Source of the DNA: Lachnospiraceae bacterium
Lineage (GTDB): Bacteria > Bacillota > Clostridia > Lachnospirales > Lachnospiraceae
Direction: 5' to 3'
Assembly: GCA_014804365.1 (NCBI GenBank)
Contig: JAAUZX010000052.1
Span: forward strand, 1-64,000
DNA: 64,000 nt
Position numbers and translations under genes: made by a program. The notes under the pieces were generated by a model. The model was not told where the DNA came from and made no database searches. It was given only the letters and a program-made list of their open reading frames with translations. Below, piece by piece: positions 8,377 to 17,082 of the stretch. Each line of letters opens with the position of its first letter. Position 1 is the stretch's first letter.

Positions 8377-10680
8377 TTATATTGTTGACGCAATCAACTT
8401 CATGTTGCCTTGTAATTTTACCTCTCCGTATTCGTTTGGCAGAATAAAGTGATCTCCTTTGCGTATCATCTGTCCGTTAATCAGCCCGTCACCCTCAATC
8501 ACGCTCATAATCAGGAACGGATATTCCTGATCAATCGTGACAGGTTTTGTCACATCAAGTTTCCACACCTTATAATAATCACAGGAAATCAACAGATTCA
8601 TCTGATTAACCGGCAGACCGTCCACCTTCATGATACTTGCCGCCACAGATTTAGCCGGTACGGTAATCACATCGATGCTCTTGTCGATATGCAGCTCTCT
8701 CGGCTTACCACCCATCAGTCGTCCGTAATCATACACACGGTAAGTAATATCACTGTTCTGCTGTGTCTCCAGAATCATCAATCCGCCTTTGATCGCATGC
8801 ACGGTTCCCGGATCAATCTGTATAAAGTCACCTTTTTTCACAGGAATCTCTCTGATCAGCTCACCCCACTTGCCATTATGTATCATATCGGTGAGCTCTT
8901 CCTTACTGCCTGCATTGTGTCCGATTACAAGACTGGAATCTTCATCACAATCCAGCACATACCAGCACTCGGTCTTACCAAGAGAACCATTTTCATGTAT
9001 CTTAGCATACGCATCATCGGGATGCACCTGAATGCTCAGGTCTTCTTTCGCATCTATGATCTTAACAAGTAACGGGAAACGGTCCAATCCGGTATTCCCA
9101 AACAGTTCCGGATACTTCTCCCAAAGTGTAGAAAGCGTCTGTCCTTCATAGATACCTTCTCTGATCGTGCAGTCTCCGTTCGGATGAGCACTGACAGCCC
9201 AACATTCACCGGTATCGCTGCCGGGAATCTCATAGAGCCAGTCTTTTCCAAGACGGTCTCCTCCCCAAATCATCTGTTTGAAAACAGGATTTAAAAAGAG
9301 AATCGGTTTTGCAGGTTGATTGATCGATAACATTTTACCATTTTCCTCCATAACTTTCTGATACCAGTAAGCGGAATCTTTCACGATGCGCTTCTGTGTC
9401 GCAAAATCTACATATACGAGCCCGAACCGTTCCGTATAGCCCTTATCCCACTCAAAATTATCTAAAAACGTCCACAGGAAATATCCCCTTACATCTGCAC
9501 CATCGTCGCTTGCACGCTGCAGTGCCGACAGATATTGATCTAAGAAAGTGATCCTGTTAGGATCATGCACCTGTCCGTCAAGAGACACGATATCATGACA
9601 GGACATGCCGTTCTCCGTAATATACAAGGGCATACGATACCTTTCATACAGGAATTTCACGCCCCAGTACAGACATTCCGGTGTCACAGGCCATCCTGCC
9701 GCTGTCTTAGAGAAGCCCGCCGGTCTTTCTACAAATTCCGGCTCACCGTCTGCACCTGCGCGCACCATATAACCGTTGTATATATTCTGTCCCATGAAAT
9801 CAAGAGGCTGCGCGATCAGTGCCATATCCTCCTCGGTAATATCGGGAAGGTATTCTCCAAACTGTTCCAAACCGTGCTGCGGGTATTTTCCCAAGAACAC
9901 GGGATCATTAAACCATGCCACATTCCAAGTCCAGTTATCCATCGGATTATAGAACGAAAACAGCACTTTCCTTGCTGCCTCGATATCTTCCGGCTTACTG
10001 CTCGCCGGATATGCCATGCCGCAGGTTGGCGCATAACCGATCTTAATCTTCTGCTTCGCATACTTCCTGAGATTGATAACCGCCTGTCCGTGCGCCCGCA
10101 GTGCATTGTGCGCAACCTGAAAAGTTTCCCGGTAACCCAGTTTCTTTCCGGGAGCATGAATGCCGCTTAAGTGTCCCAATCCGACGAAGCATTCCGGCTC
10201 ATTCAATGTGATAAAATATTCACAAACATCGGAAAAGTTCTCTGCAACCACTCTCGCATAATCACCGAACCATCCAATCATCTCTTCATTCAGCCAGCCG
10301 CCGCGATCCTGCAGTGCCTGCGGAAGTTCCCAGTGATACATCGTCAGATACGGCGTAATACCGTTTTCTCTCATGGCTGCAATCATATCTCTATATAACG
10401 CGACAGCCTTCTCGTTAACTCTGCCTGTCCCTTCCGGCATAATCCTGCTCCAACTGACAGAAAAACGATAAGCCTTCACGCCCAATAGGCGCATGAGCCG
10501 ATAGTCTTCCCGATACCGGTGCATATGATCACAGGCAACGTATGCATCCTTGCCATCCATGATACGTCCTTCCTCGGTAAACGTATCCCAGATCATTTTA
10601 CCGGCCCCATCCTGCAGATCTCTTCCCTCTATCTGGTAAGCGCTGCTGGCAACGCCCCACACAAAATCATCTCTGAACAT
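8377..10680 (-). CDS. Fusion of GH1 beta-glucosidase and class I mannose-6-phosphate isomerase
   Basis: One 767-codon frame encodes two complete enzymes. Residues 1-449 are a GH1 glycosidase with acid/base Glu161 in TLNEPE and nucleophile Glu356 in YITENG, the length of a free bacterial GH1. Residues 450-767 are a type I phosphomannose isomerase with zinc-site motifs QVHPDD, KTECWYVL and GTVHAI, again the length of a free ManA. There is no linker: the second part begins at Met450 (9333), and GGAGG lies 11 bases before that ATG, so independent initiation of the isomerase is possible. Together they could release a sugar from a disaccharide and convert mannose 6-phosphate to fructose 6-phosphate. 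Whether the GH1 part accepts phosphorylated substrates is unclear. The start is supported by GGAGAGGAG ten bases upstream. Confidence 0.9.
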   Translation of the reverse strand: MFRDDFVWGVASSAYQIEGRDLQDGAGKMIWDTFTEEGRIMDGKDAYVACDHMHRYREDYRLMRLLGVKAYRFSVSWSRIMPEGTGRVNEKAVALYRDMIAAMRENGITPYLTMYHWELPQALQDRGGWLNEEMIGWFGDYARVVAENFSDVCEYFITLNEPECFVGLGHLSGIHAPGKKLGYRETFQVAHNALRAHGQAVINLRKYAKQKIKIGYAPTCGMAYPASSKPEDIEAARKVLFSFYNPMDNWTWNVAWFNDPVFLGKYPQHGLEQFGEYLPDITEEDMALIAQPLDFMGQNIYNGYMVRAGADGEPEFVERPAGFSKTAAGWPVTPECLYWGVKFLYERYRMPLYITENGMSCHDIVSLDGQVHDPNRITFLDQYLSALQRASDDGADVRGYFLWTFLDNFEWDKGYTERFGLVYVDFATQKRIVKDSAYWYQKVMEENGKMLSINQPAKPILFLNPVFKQMIWGGDRLGKDWLYEIPGSDTGECWAVSAHPNGDCTIREGIYEGQTLSTLWEKYPELFGNTGLDRFPLLVKIIDAKEDLSIQVHPDDAYAKIHENGSLGKTECWYVLDCDEDSSLVIGHNAGSKEELTDMIHNGKWGELIREIPVKKGDFIQIDPGTVHAIKGGLMILETQQNSDITYRVYDYGRLMGGKPRELHIDKSIDVITVPAKSVAASIMKVDGLPVNQMNLLISCDYYKVWKLDVTKPVTIDQEYPFLIMSVIEGDGLINGQMIRKGDHFILPNEYGEVKLQGNMKLIASTI

Positions 10681-10744
10681 TCATACAGTTCTCCTCTCCT
10701 GAATCTGATTTTACGTATTTATAATTATATTTCCCCAGATCAAG

Positions 10745-11857
10745 TTAAGCCACTATCACCGATACCAGATAAAACGGCACTGCGTCATTTTCATGTGTTT
10801 CCGTCAGTCTGATCTCCACCTTATGTACACCCGGTTTGATATGGTACGCCACCGTATCAATATGCAGACAGTCACCCCAATCCTCATCAAAATTAGCATC
10901 CAGATTGACTGCGTGTGCGTCATCCCCATCAACTATCGCAACCGCAACAGGTGCGGGCTTATTTACCGATTTGCGGTACTGCACTGCAATCTCGGTTCCC
11001 TTCACATCAAATATAATGGAAGCGCCTTTTTCTGATGCCGTCCATCCACATCGGAACGCGTCGCTCACATATTTCTTTAATGTATTATCCACCGTAAAGC
11101 CATTGCATACTGGGCTGCTGTTGTGATTCTGATACCGTTTCGCCTGCGCATACGCATTAGCTGTCACAGGTTCCGGCATGTCCATGGGTTTCTCTTCCTC
11201 TTCCCATCTGCACATATAGATCCGATCCAAGCAATCCGTAATCACCTCCGTGACCAGCTCATGTCCGTTGGCATTCGGATGCAGATCGTCCGGCGTGATT
11301 TCGCGATTGGGAATAACACCCGAATCTACTTCCGGATATATGGTAGTCTTCATGCTGACACTCGGCAACCCATAGTGAGCGCCGATGACCCGATGTTTCT
11401 CTTCCGCACTGACACCTGTATCATAGAAAATATTATGTACCAGCAGAACTGCGGGCTCATAAGCGCTGCCGTATACCTTGCGTACGAGCCCTTCATATGT
11501 CTCCTGATAGAAATCATTGTTATCATCATTGACCGAAAACTCTATGATTACAAAATCAGGTTTGTATAACAGCACATCCTCATCTACTCTGGACACACCA
11601 AATTGCGAAGTCGTCCCGCCAATCCCAGCATTAATGTAAGTAAATGCAGTCTTCGGAAACCTTCTCACAAACCATTCATATACAAGATAGGCATAACAAT
11701 TTGTGTGCCGGGTAGATACCGCTCCCTGCGTGATCGATCCGCCTAAGAATGCCAATGTCATCCTGTCTCCGCTTTCCGCCCTCTTCATAAGCTCCTTTAG
11801 CCGATAAAGATTCCCTCGATTGACCCACCCCTTGTCAGCATGTATTTCATATCCCAT
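10745..11857 (-). CDS. SGNH-fold esterase with C-terminal beta domain, probable carbohydrate acetylesterase
   Basis: The 370-residue protein has an N-terminal SGNH hydrolase (about 30-215): block I FLGGSITQG with Ser41, block II GIGGTTS, block III FSVNDDN, and block V DDLHPNANGH supplying Asp and His. The C-terminal 140 residues are beta-rich and may bind carbohydrate, an arrangement found in deacetylases acting on xylan or mannan oligosaccharides. No signal peptide is seen, so imported acetylated oligosaccharides are a plausible substrate. GGGAGG seven bases before the ATG supports the start. It lies upstream of the GH1-PMI gene on the same strand with a 64-bp gap, suggesting cotranscription. 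The exact esterase family is not settled. Confidence 0.82.
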   Translation of the reverse strand: MGYEIHADKGWVNRGNLYRLKELMKRAESGDRMTLAFLGGSITQGAVSTRHTNCYAYLVYEWFVRRFPKTAFTYINAGIGGTTSQFGVSRVDEDVLLYKPDFVIIEFSVNDDNNDFYQETYEGLVRKVYGSAYEPAVLLVHNIFYDTGVSAEEKHRVIGAHYGLPSVSMKTTIYPEVDSGVIPNREITPDDLHPNANGHELVTEVITDCLDRIYMCRWEEEEKPMDMPEPVTANAYAQAKRYQNHNSSPVCNGFTVDNTLKKYVSDAFRCGWTASEKGASIIFDVKGTEIAVQYRKSVNKPAPVAVAIVDGDDAHAVNLDANFDEDWGDCLHIDTVAYHIKPGVHKVEIRLTETHENDAVPFYLVSVIVA

Positions 11858-12158
11858 ATCATATCCTCCCCGCTCTTGTTTTTCAACACAGTCTGCCTTA
11901 AACCATAAAGTTAATTTCGCTCAATAATTAAATAATTTTAACTTAATTTTTTATCTGCCATCTTCAAGTTGCCTAATAATAATTTCGTCATCTGTATGTT
12001 TGTATTCTACTATTGCATTATAAAAATAACAAGTAGAACAAAAATAATTTTTCTTTTTTATTAACTATGCACAAATTATTAGAGTATTTTTTAGCTAATT
12101 CATAGATTATTTTAAGCTATTTTTAGCTTAAAATCCCATCTCAAAAAAATTCTTCCTA
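11858..12158. other. AT-rich intergenic region (301 bp)
   Basis: This is very AT-rich sequence between the SGNH esterase start and the GerA-family stop codon. It holds an 8-bp inverted repeat TTAAGCTA/TAGCTTAA at 12112-12131 with a TTTT loop and no U tract, so it is a poor terminator. No clean sigma-A promoter was found for the esterase gene. Around 11960-12080 the reverse strand has a 37-codon open stretch ending in IIIRQLEDGR with no ribosome site; it may be a relic of a gene but is not called. Confidence 0.5.
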
Positions 12159-13595
12159 CTACTTCTTTGCCTCCGGCAGCCGCAGACGTAACAGTCTCTT
12201 CGCAAGCTGTCTGGGATTGAACGGCAGCAACGGATAAATATAACTTTTATCCGAAAGTGTCTTATTGCAGACAACCGAGAATATGAAGATCAGAACTGCC
12301 GCAATATACCCATATAATCCGAATATCGCTGTCAGGATCAAGTTAATGATCCGCATGAATTTCAAAGCATACCCCAGTTCATAATTCTGCTGGGTGTAAT
12401 TTGCAATCGCCACAAAGGCCATATAGAGCATAACTTCCGAGTTGAACCACCCGCTGTTAACCGAGAATTCACCAAGCACCAGCGCCGCCATCACGCTAAG
12501 AGGCGTACTGAGCATATTGGGCGTATTGACAGCCGCCAGCTTCAATCCGTCTATCGCCAGTTCCAATATGAGGAATTGCGCGATCAGCGGAATATTCGGA
12601 TCCTCCTGCAGCATGATAAACTGAAAGGATTCCGGTATCCACTCCGGATTCATCATGAGAAGCAGGAATGTGGGGGTCATGATATAAGTCAGTATGGAGA
12701 TGACGAATCTGGACAACCGTAGGTATGTTCCCGTGACGGGCGGGAAATAGTAGTCGTCCGCTTCTTCCACAATATCAAAAATGGATGTGGGCACGATCAT
12801 GGCGGAGGGCGAATTATCCACCAGAATCACGATATCCCCTTCCAGTACCTGCGCTGCCGCCACGTCCGGCCGTTCCGTGAACTTAAATTTAGGAAAAGGA
12901 TTAAACCACTTACGCTGATAGAGACATTCCGCCAGACTCTCCTGATTCATTGTCAGGGCATCCACCTGTATCTCCTCGATCCTTCTCTTCACCTTATCAA
13001 GAAATCCGTGATCCACCCTGTTATCCATATAGCACAGTACAATATCCGTGCGAGAGCTTTGACCGGCATTTAACATCTCCATGCGAAGCTCCGTGCTCCG
13101 AATCCGCCGCCTGATCAGCGCCGTGTTAAAGACTATTGTCTCCACGAAACCATCCTTAGACCCCCGCAGTGTTTTATCCTTATCGGGTTCTTCCACACCT
13201 CTTGCCGGATAAGTTCTGGAATCAATCAGAATACATCTGTCATAACCGTCAATAAAGAGTGCAAACACACCGGATAAAATACTGTAGAGAATATCGCTCC
13301 ACGCATCTTTTAAATCTACTTCCACATACGGCGTTGCCTTCTTCGCCATCTCATGAACATTCTCAGGCATATCCGCCGGTTTCAGATCAATGAAATACTG
13401 CAGAATCTTCATCATCAATTCATCTTTACAGAATCCGTCTATAAAGTAGATGCAAGCCTGTCTTCCGCCTACCTCTATGACACGATACACAATGTCAAAG
13501 CTGGTATCCGGCGCCATGTGCTCGTTCATATAAGTCATAGTCTGCTGCAGGGATGTAGTCATTTTACTATTCTGGTTTTCTTCTCTTTTCTGCAC
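12159..13595 (-). CDS. GerA/SpoVAF-family spore germination-type membrane protein
   Basis: The protein has about 478 residues: a soluble N-terminal half and, from about residue 310, several membrane helices. Hallmarks of the GerA A-subunit/SpoVAF family are EGDIVILVDNSPSAMIVPTS and the helix regions with TPNMLSTPLS and NYELGYALKFMRI. Members sit in the spore inner membrane as germinant-receptor A subunits or as SpoVAF. With no GerB/GerC partners adjacent, SpoVAF-like is favoured. The open frame reaches an ATG at 13625, but the strong site GGAAGGAG (13612-13605) lies nine bases before GTG 13595, which is taken as the start. That site is the 3' arm of a perfect hairpin, and a sigma-G-type promoter overlaps the 5' arm, matching forespore expression. 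Confidence 0.88.
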   Translation of the reverse strand: MQKREENQNSKMTTSLQQTMTYMNEHMAPDTSFDIVYRVIEVGGRQACIYFIDGFCKDELMMKILQYFIDLKPADMPENVHEMAKKATPYVEVDLKDAWSDILYSILSGVFALFIDGYDRCILIDSRTYPARGVEEPDKDKTLRGSKDGFVETIVFNTALIRRRIRSTELRMEMLNAGQSSRTDIVLCYMDNRVDHGFLDKVKRRIEEIQVDALTMNQESLAECLYQRKWFNPFPKFKFTERPDVAAAQVLEGDIVILVDNSPSAMIVPTSIFDIVEEADDYYFPPVTGTYLRLSRFVISILTYIMTPTFLLLMMNPEWIPESFQFIMLQEDPNIPLIAQFLILELAIDGLKLAAVNTPNMLSTPLSVMAALVLGEFSVNSGWFNSEVMLYMAFVAIANYTQQNYELGYALKFMRIINLILTAIFGLYGYIAAVLIFIFSVVCNKTLSDKSYIYPLLPFNPRQLAKRLLRLRLPEAKK

Positions 13596-13599
13596 TGTT

Positions 13600-13655
13600 A
13601 AAAACTCCTTCCAAGACTGTACCATCGTTTTCCATAGTATGTCTTGGAAGGAGTT
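13600..13655 (-). promoter_or_regulatory. Hairpin that both resembles a terminator and buries the ribosome site of the GerA-family gene
   Basis: AACTCCTTCCAAGAC (13655-13641) pairs perfectly over 15 bp with GTCTTGGAAGGAGTT (13617-13603) across a 23-base loop, followed by TTTTT (13604-13600). Read from dut it looks like an intrinsic terminator about 33 bp past the dut stop. The 3' arm contains GGAAGGAG, the Shine-Dalgarno of the GTG start at 13595, so the folded RNA would also hide that site. Folding and termination are inferred. Confidence 0.75.
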
Positions 13656-13664
13656 CTCTTATGC
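13635..13664 (-). promoter_or_regulatory. Predicted sigma-G promoter for the GerA-family gene
   Basis: On the reverse strand GCATA (13664-13660), an 18-bp spacer and CATACTA (13641-13635) match the Bacillus subtilis sigma-G consensus (GHATR, about 18 bp, CATNNTA) at every specified base. The start site would fall near 13628, inside the loop of the hairpin at 13603-13655 and downstream of its 5' arm. The sporulation transcript would then lack the strand that masks the ribosome site. Confidence 0.7.
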
Positions 13665-13688
13665 ATCATATCAGTATTTTTAACAAGA

Positions 13689-14123
13689 TTATTGCTTACC
13701 TGTGCTGCCGTGTCCGCCGCGGTCATCATGATTCAGATGCGCAACTTCATCGAAAACAATCTTCGGCTGATTTTCCATAATACGAAACTGGCATATCCTG
13801 TCATTTACATGAATCTGCGTATCCCGCACTGCATATACCGGCATAAACCACTGGTCATTATCACCGCAGTATGAGCCGTCTATCACGCCCTGGTGATTCG
13901 TCTGTATAATGCCGAAATTCTTGAATGTAGAACTTCTGGGCACCACATGAGCCTCATACCCTGCCGGCAATTCCATGGCAATCCCTAACGGAATCAGTTT
14001 AAACTCGCCTGCTTTCAGCTCCACATCCTCCGCCGCGCGCAAATCGATCCAGTCGGATTTACCGTCAATGTAAGTCAGTTTTTCTATCTTATCCGTAAAA
14101 TATTTTATCTTGATCGTTTCCAA
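13689..14123 (-). CDS. dut: dUTP diphosphatase
   Basis: Trimeric-type dUTPase, about 144 residues, hydrolysing dUTP to dUMP and pyrophosphate to keep uracil out of DNA and feed dTMP synthesis. Motifs: DLRAAED (motif 1), VVPRSST (motif 2), [10 protein letters not shown] (motif 3 with the uracil-binding hairpin), NDRICQF (motif 4) and the C-terminal arm RGGHGSTGK (motif 5). The frame is open to a TTG at 14144 directly after the nrdG stop, but GGAGAGAGG six bases before the TTG at 14123 favours that start. It is the third gene of the nrdD-nrdG-dut run, so dNTP reduction and dUTP removal are coexpressed. Confidence 0.93.
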   Translation of the reverse strand: METIKIKYFTDKIEKLTYIDGKSDWIDLRAAEDVELKAGEFKLIPLGIAMELPAGYEAHVVPRSSTFKNFGIIQTNHQGVIDGSYCGDNDQWFMPVYAVRDTQIHVNDRICQFRIMENQPKIVFDEVAHLNHDDRGGHGSTGKQ

Positions 14124-14144
14124 TCTCTGTTCCTCTCTCCGCAA

Positions 14145-14648
14145 TTAGTCAACACAATGCAGTACCGGAGTCGCAGGATCCGTCTGCCGCAGGCTCTCCT
14201 GTACGTCAATCACCCGTTGATTGCTGCTTCCTTTCCAACGCAATTTGGTATCTTTCAAGTCAATCTTAAACTCTCCGTCCACCAGAACATCTATATATTT
14301 CATCATGGGATAGTGTAAAACCTCCTCCCATGTGTCTCCCGTATAAAGCCAGATCGTTTTATTCGGATACTTCTGCCTGATTTCTTCCATCAGTTCCCTT
14401 ACGTCCAACCGGTTTGCCGAATGCAGCGGATCTCCACCCGAAAAAGTAATACCGCTGATATATGGTTTCTCCAGTTGATCGAAAATTTCTTTCTTTGCTT
14501 TTTCATCAAACAAAATGCCGCCGTCAGGGTCCCATGTTATGGGATTATGGCACTCCTTACAACAATGCGTACAGCCGGCAACCCAGAGCACCACGCGCAG
14601 ACCGTCCCCATTTAACATATCATCTTTAGTTATATTGTGATATCTCAT
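14145..14648 (-). CDS. nrdG: Anaerobic ribonucleoside-triphosphate reductase activating protein
   Basis: Radical SAM activase of 167 residues that installs the glycyl radical on NrdD. The CX3CX2C cluster motif is in GCTHCCKECHNP (about residues 26-37), and TFSGGDPL is the conserved GGD/SAM-binding motif. The start codon overlaps the end of nrdD by one base, so the two are translationally coupled. Length and position are normal for the family. Confidence 0.96.
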   Translation of the reverse strand: MRYHNITKDDMLNGDGLRVVLWVAGCTHCCKECHNPITWDPDGGILFDEKAKKEIFDQLEKPYISGITFSGGDPLHSANRLDVRELMEEIRQKYPNKTIWLYTGDTWEEVLHYPMMKYIDVLVDGEFKIDLKDTKLRWKGSSNQRVIDVQESLRQTDPATPVLHCVD

Positions 14649-16837
14649 TACATACTTTTCCTTTCTGCGATCTCTGCCATCTTCGCATCACTTAATCTGG
14701 TATCTCCGTGCACACGGGAATACGCCAGATAACCGTTCATGCGATCGATTTTAGTCAGATTGCGGCTGCCGCACACAGGGCACACATCCATCTCAAGTTC
14801 CTGGTGTCCGCAGTCGTCGCAGTAGGCTAATGATAAATTGACACCCTCATAGAACCCCATCTCCATGGCACGGCGAATCAATGTCTTGATCGCATCCATG
14901 TTATAATCAATAGGATATTTCACATATTGTATTTTGCCGCCGTTAGCCAGTTCCCAGAAGCGGTATTCCAGATCCTGCTTCTCTATCGGGGTAATGTCCT
15001 CCGTCACATGGCAATGGAAGCTGTTGGATACGTATTCTTTATCAGACACACCTTCAATAATGCCGTATTTCGCCCGAAACTGCTTCACCTGTAAACCGCA
15101 CAGATTCTCGGCCGGTGTACCGTAGATCGCATAGAGGTTGCCGTCTTCCTCTTTATATTCCGTAATTTTATTATTAATATGTTCCAACACCTCAAGCGCA
15201 AAGCTTCCGTCTTCAACAAGAGATTTGCCGTTATATAACTCCTGTAGTTCGTTAAAGGCAGTTATGCCGAAACTGGCAGTTGCCGTCTTCAAGATCGGTT
15301 TGATCTTATCGTGAAGCTGCAAATGTCCGCCTAAGAATCCGCCCTCACAGTAAGCAAGCGGATTCGTGGAAGCACGCATTTCCCCCAGATACGCATAAGT
15401 TCTGATATGAAGCTGTCTGATCAGATTCAGATAATAATCCAGCACCTCATAAAAATCTTTGTTCTCCTGACGGGATTTCGCCAGAATCATAGGCAGATGC
15501 AGCGAAACAACGCCTATATTAAATCTACCTACAAATACAGGATAATCCGACTCGTCCGCCGGATGCATGCCGCCCCTCTCATACCACGGAGACAGGAACG
15601 CGCGACAGCCCATAGGGGAAATTACCTTGCCGTACTGTTTATACATGCTGGCAATATATCCTTTGCCGGTCAGGCTCAGCCAATCCGGATACATTGTCTT
15701 GGCAGAGCACTCTACACCTGCCTCAAACACGTCTTCCAGTTCCTTGCCCGGTCCGTGCAGATTCTCGTCATATAAGAATACGATCTTCGGAAAAAGTACC
15801 GGTTTCTTACATTCTTTCTTGCCCTGTCCTTTCCGGCGCACATTGAGCATAGTGATGGTAGCCAGCTTCGCAAATCTTCCGGTACCTATCCCTGCCGTTA
15901 CGGTGATAAAAGGATAATCTCCGCGGCTGCTGGCTACCGTATTAAACTTGTACTCCCATCCTTGGAAGCCCTGCTCAAACTCCTTCTTGACATCCGCCAA
16001 TGCCTGTGCCTCGGCAGTTTCTCCGTCCACTCCCAGCTTCGTATATTTCTCCACATTACGTTTATAAGACTTCTCCGCATAGGGCTCTAAGATCTTATCC
16101 ACCTCCGGTACGGTAAATCCGCCGTACTGCTGACTGGCAGCGCTAAGTACAATATCGCCGATCACGTCGAATGCCACATCCAGAGTCTTCGGCTCGTTAT
16201 ACCAGATATTACCCATCTCAAATCCGCCGCTTAAGACCTCCGCCACATTAAAAAGACAGCAGTTCATCGTATCTCTTCTGGCCGACATATCATGGACATA
16301 CAGATAACCGTCACGACACGCCTGAATCTCTTCCGTAGTCATGAAAAACTTCTGATATAATTCTTTATTAAACTGATTAAAGATCAGGCTTCTCTTCGTG
16401 GATACCAAAGCGCTGTCCGTATTAGCATTCTCTTTATCCCCGATATACATGATGGACTGACTCTTCTTATATACATCGTCCATCATCCGCACGAAATCCT
16501 GTTTGTAATTACGATAATCCCGATAGCTCTTGGCAACGATCGGCTTGACATCCTCCAGTGCACTCTCTACTATATTGTGCATGATTTGAATCGGAATCTC
16601 CTGTTCACCCAGCTCATTTACCTTATCTATCACTGTCTGGCATATATGACGTTTCTCTTCATCCGTGAACTTCGTCAGGGCACGATATGCGCTCTTGCCT
16701 ACGGCATCGATTACCTTCTGGACATTGAAATTTTCCAGACTGCCGTCTTTCTTGATTACTTTTACGACCTTGTCCGGTTTATATTCCAGTCCGAAATTCT
16801 CGTCAACTGCATTGTCCGACCCAAACTTACTGCTCAT
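14648..16837 (-). CDS. nrdD: Anaerobic (class III) ribonucleoside-triphosphate reductase
   Basis: This 729-residue glycyl-radical enzyme reduces ribonucleoside triphosphates to deoxyribonucleotides without oxygen. The N-terminal ATP-cone (VVKVIKKDGSLENF, about 23-110) is the allosteric domain. The catalytic barrel includes DTMNCCLFN and SMYKQYGK. The C terminus has two cysteine pairs for structural zinc (CDDCG and CPVCG) and then the radical glycine at about 702 in RMNGYL, which replaces the commoner RVxGY form. GGAGGGG six bases before ATG 16837 supports the start. Two NrdR boxes and a good promoter lie upstream. Confidence 0.97.
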   Translation of the reverse strand: MSSKFGSDNAVDENFGLEYKPDKVVKVIKKDGSLENFNVQKVIDAVGKSAYRALTKFTDEEKRHICQTVIDKVNELGEQEIPIQIMHNIVESALEDVKPIVAKSYRDYRNYKQDFVRMMDDVYKKSQSIMYIGDKENANTDSALVSTKRSLIFNQFNKELYQKFFMTTEEIQACRDGYLYVHDMSARRDTMNCCLFNVAEVLSGGFEMGNIWYNEPKTLDVAFDVIGDIVLSAASQQYGGFTVPEVDKILEPYAEKSYKRNVEKYTKLGVDGETAEAQALADVKKEFEQGFQGWEYKFNTVASSRGDYPFITVTAGIGTGRFAKLATITMLNVRRKGQGKKECKKPVLFPKIVFLYDENLHGPGKELEDVFEAGVECSAKTMYPDWLSLTGKGYIASMYKQYGKVISPMGCRAFLSPWYERGGMHPADESDYPVFVGRFNIGVVSLHLPMILAKSRQENKDFYEVLDYYLNLIRQLHIRTYAYLGEMRASTNPLAYCEGGFLGGHLQLHDKIKPILKTATASFGITAFNELQELYNGKSLVEDGSFALEVLEHINNKITEYKEEDGNLYAIYGTPAENLCGLQVKQFRAKYGIIEGVSDKEYVSNSFHCHVTEDITPIEKQDLEYRFWELANGGKIQYVKYPIDYNMDAIKTLIRRAMEMGFYEGVNLSLAYCDDCGHQELEMDVCPVCGSRNLTKIDRMNGYLAYSRVHGDTRLSDAKMAEIAERKSM

Positions 16838-16908
16838 TCATTTCCCCTCCGTGGTGTTTCGTATAAATGGTATTGCCGTATTTCTCAGATTGCATCTTAC
16901 AAAAAAAT

Positions 16909-16954
16909 CTACAAAATATAGTGACGGTTAACATAAAATCACTATATTTTGTGG
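16909..16954. promoter_or_regulatory. Pair of NrdR boxes controlling nrdD-nrdG-dut
   Basis: CTACAAAATATAGTGA (16909-16924) and TCACTATATTTTGTGG (16939-16954) each match the published NrdR box acaCwAtATaTwGtgt at 12-13 of 16 positions. They are nearly perfect inverted copies, start to start 30 bp, close to three helical turns. They lie just downstream of the -10 element, a position suited to repression when dATP/ATP-loaded NrdR binds. The nrdR gene itself is not in this window. Confidence 0.8.
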
Positions 16955-16963
16955 TTTAGATTA

Positions 16964-16992
16964 AGTATAAGATAAGAAGCATCTTATGTCAA
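16964..16992 (-). promoter_or_regulatory. Sigma-A promoter of the nrdD operon
   Basis: The reverse strand has TTGACA (16992-16987), a 17-bp spacer and TATACT (16969-16964). The transcription start would be near 16957, directly beside the first-met NrdR box, leaving a leader of about 120 bases. Confidence 0.78.
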
Positions 16993-17015
16993 TGACTCTT
17001 ATGATTAAAAACCAC

Positions 17016-17048
17016 CAAAAAGGGATATGCCTTTTTGTGACATATCCC
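17016..17048 (-). terminator. Intrinsic terminator after the aminotransferase gene
   Basis: GGGATATG (17048-17041) pairs with CATATCCC (17029-17022) across an 11-base loop and is followed by TTTTT on the reverse strand. It lies 35 bp past the aminotransferase stop and separates that gene from the nrdD promoter. Confidence 0.85.
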
Positions 17049-17082
17049 AAACTTTACACGATATCCATTTTTTATTAAAAAT

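Noticed and set aside
11960-12080. A 37-codon reverse frame ending in IIIRQLEDGR
   Set aside because: The final residues look protein-like, but there is no start codon with a ribosome site, and a stop precedes it. It could be a relic; evidence is too thin to call a gene.
12112-12131. TTAAGCTA/TAGCTTAA repeat as terminator of the GerA-family gene
   Set aside because: The stem is AT-only apart from two GC pairs and no T tract follows on the reverse strand.
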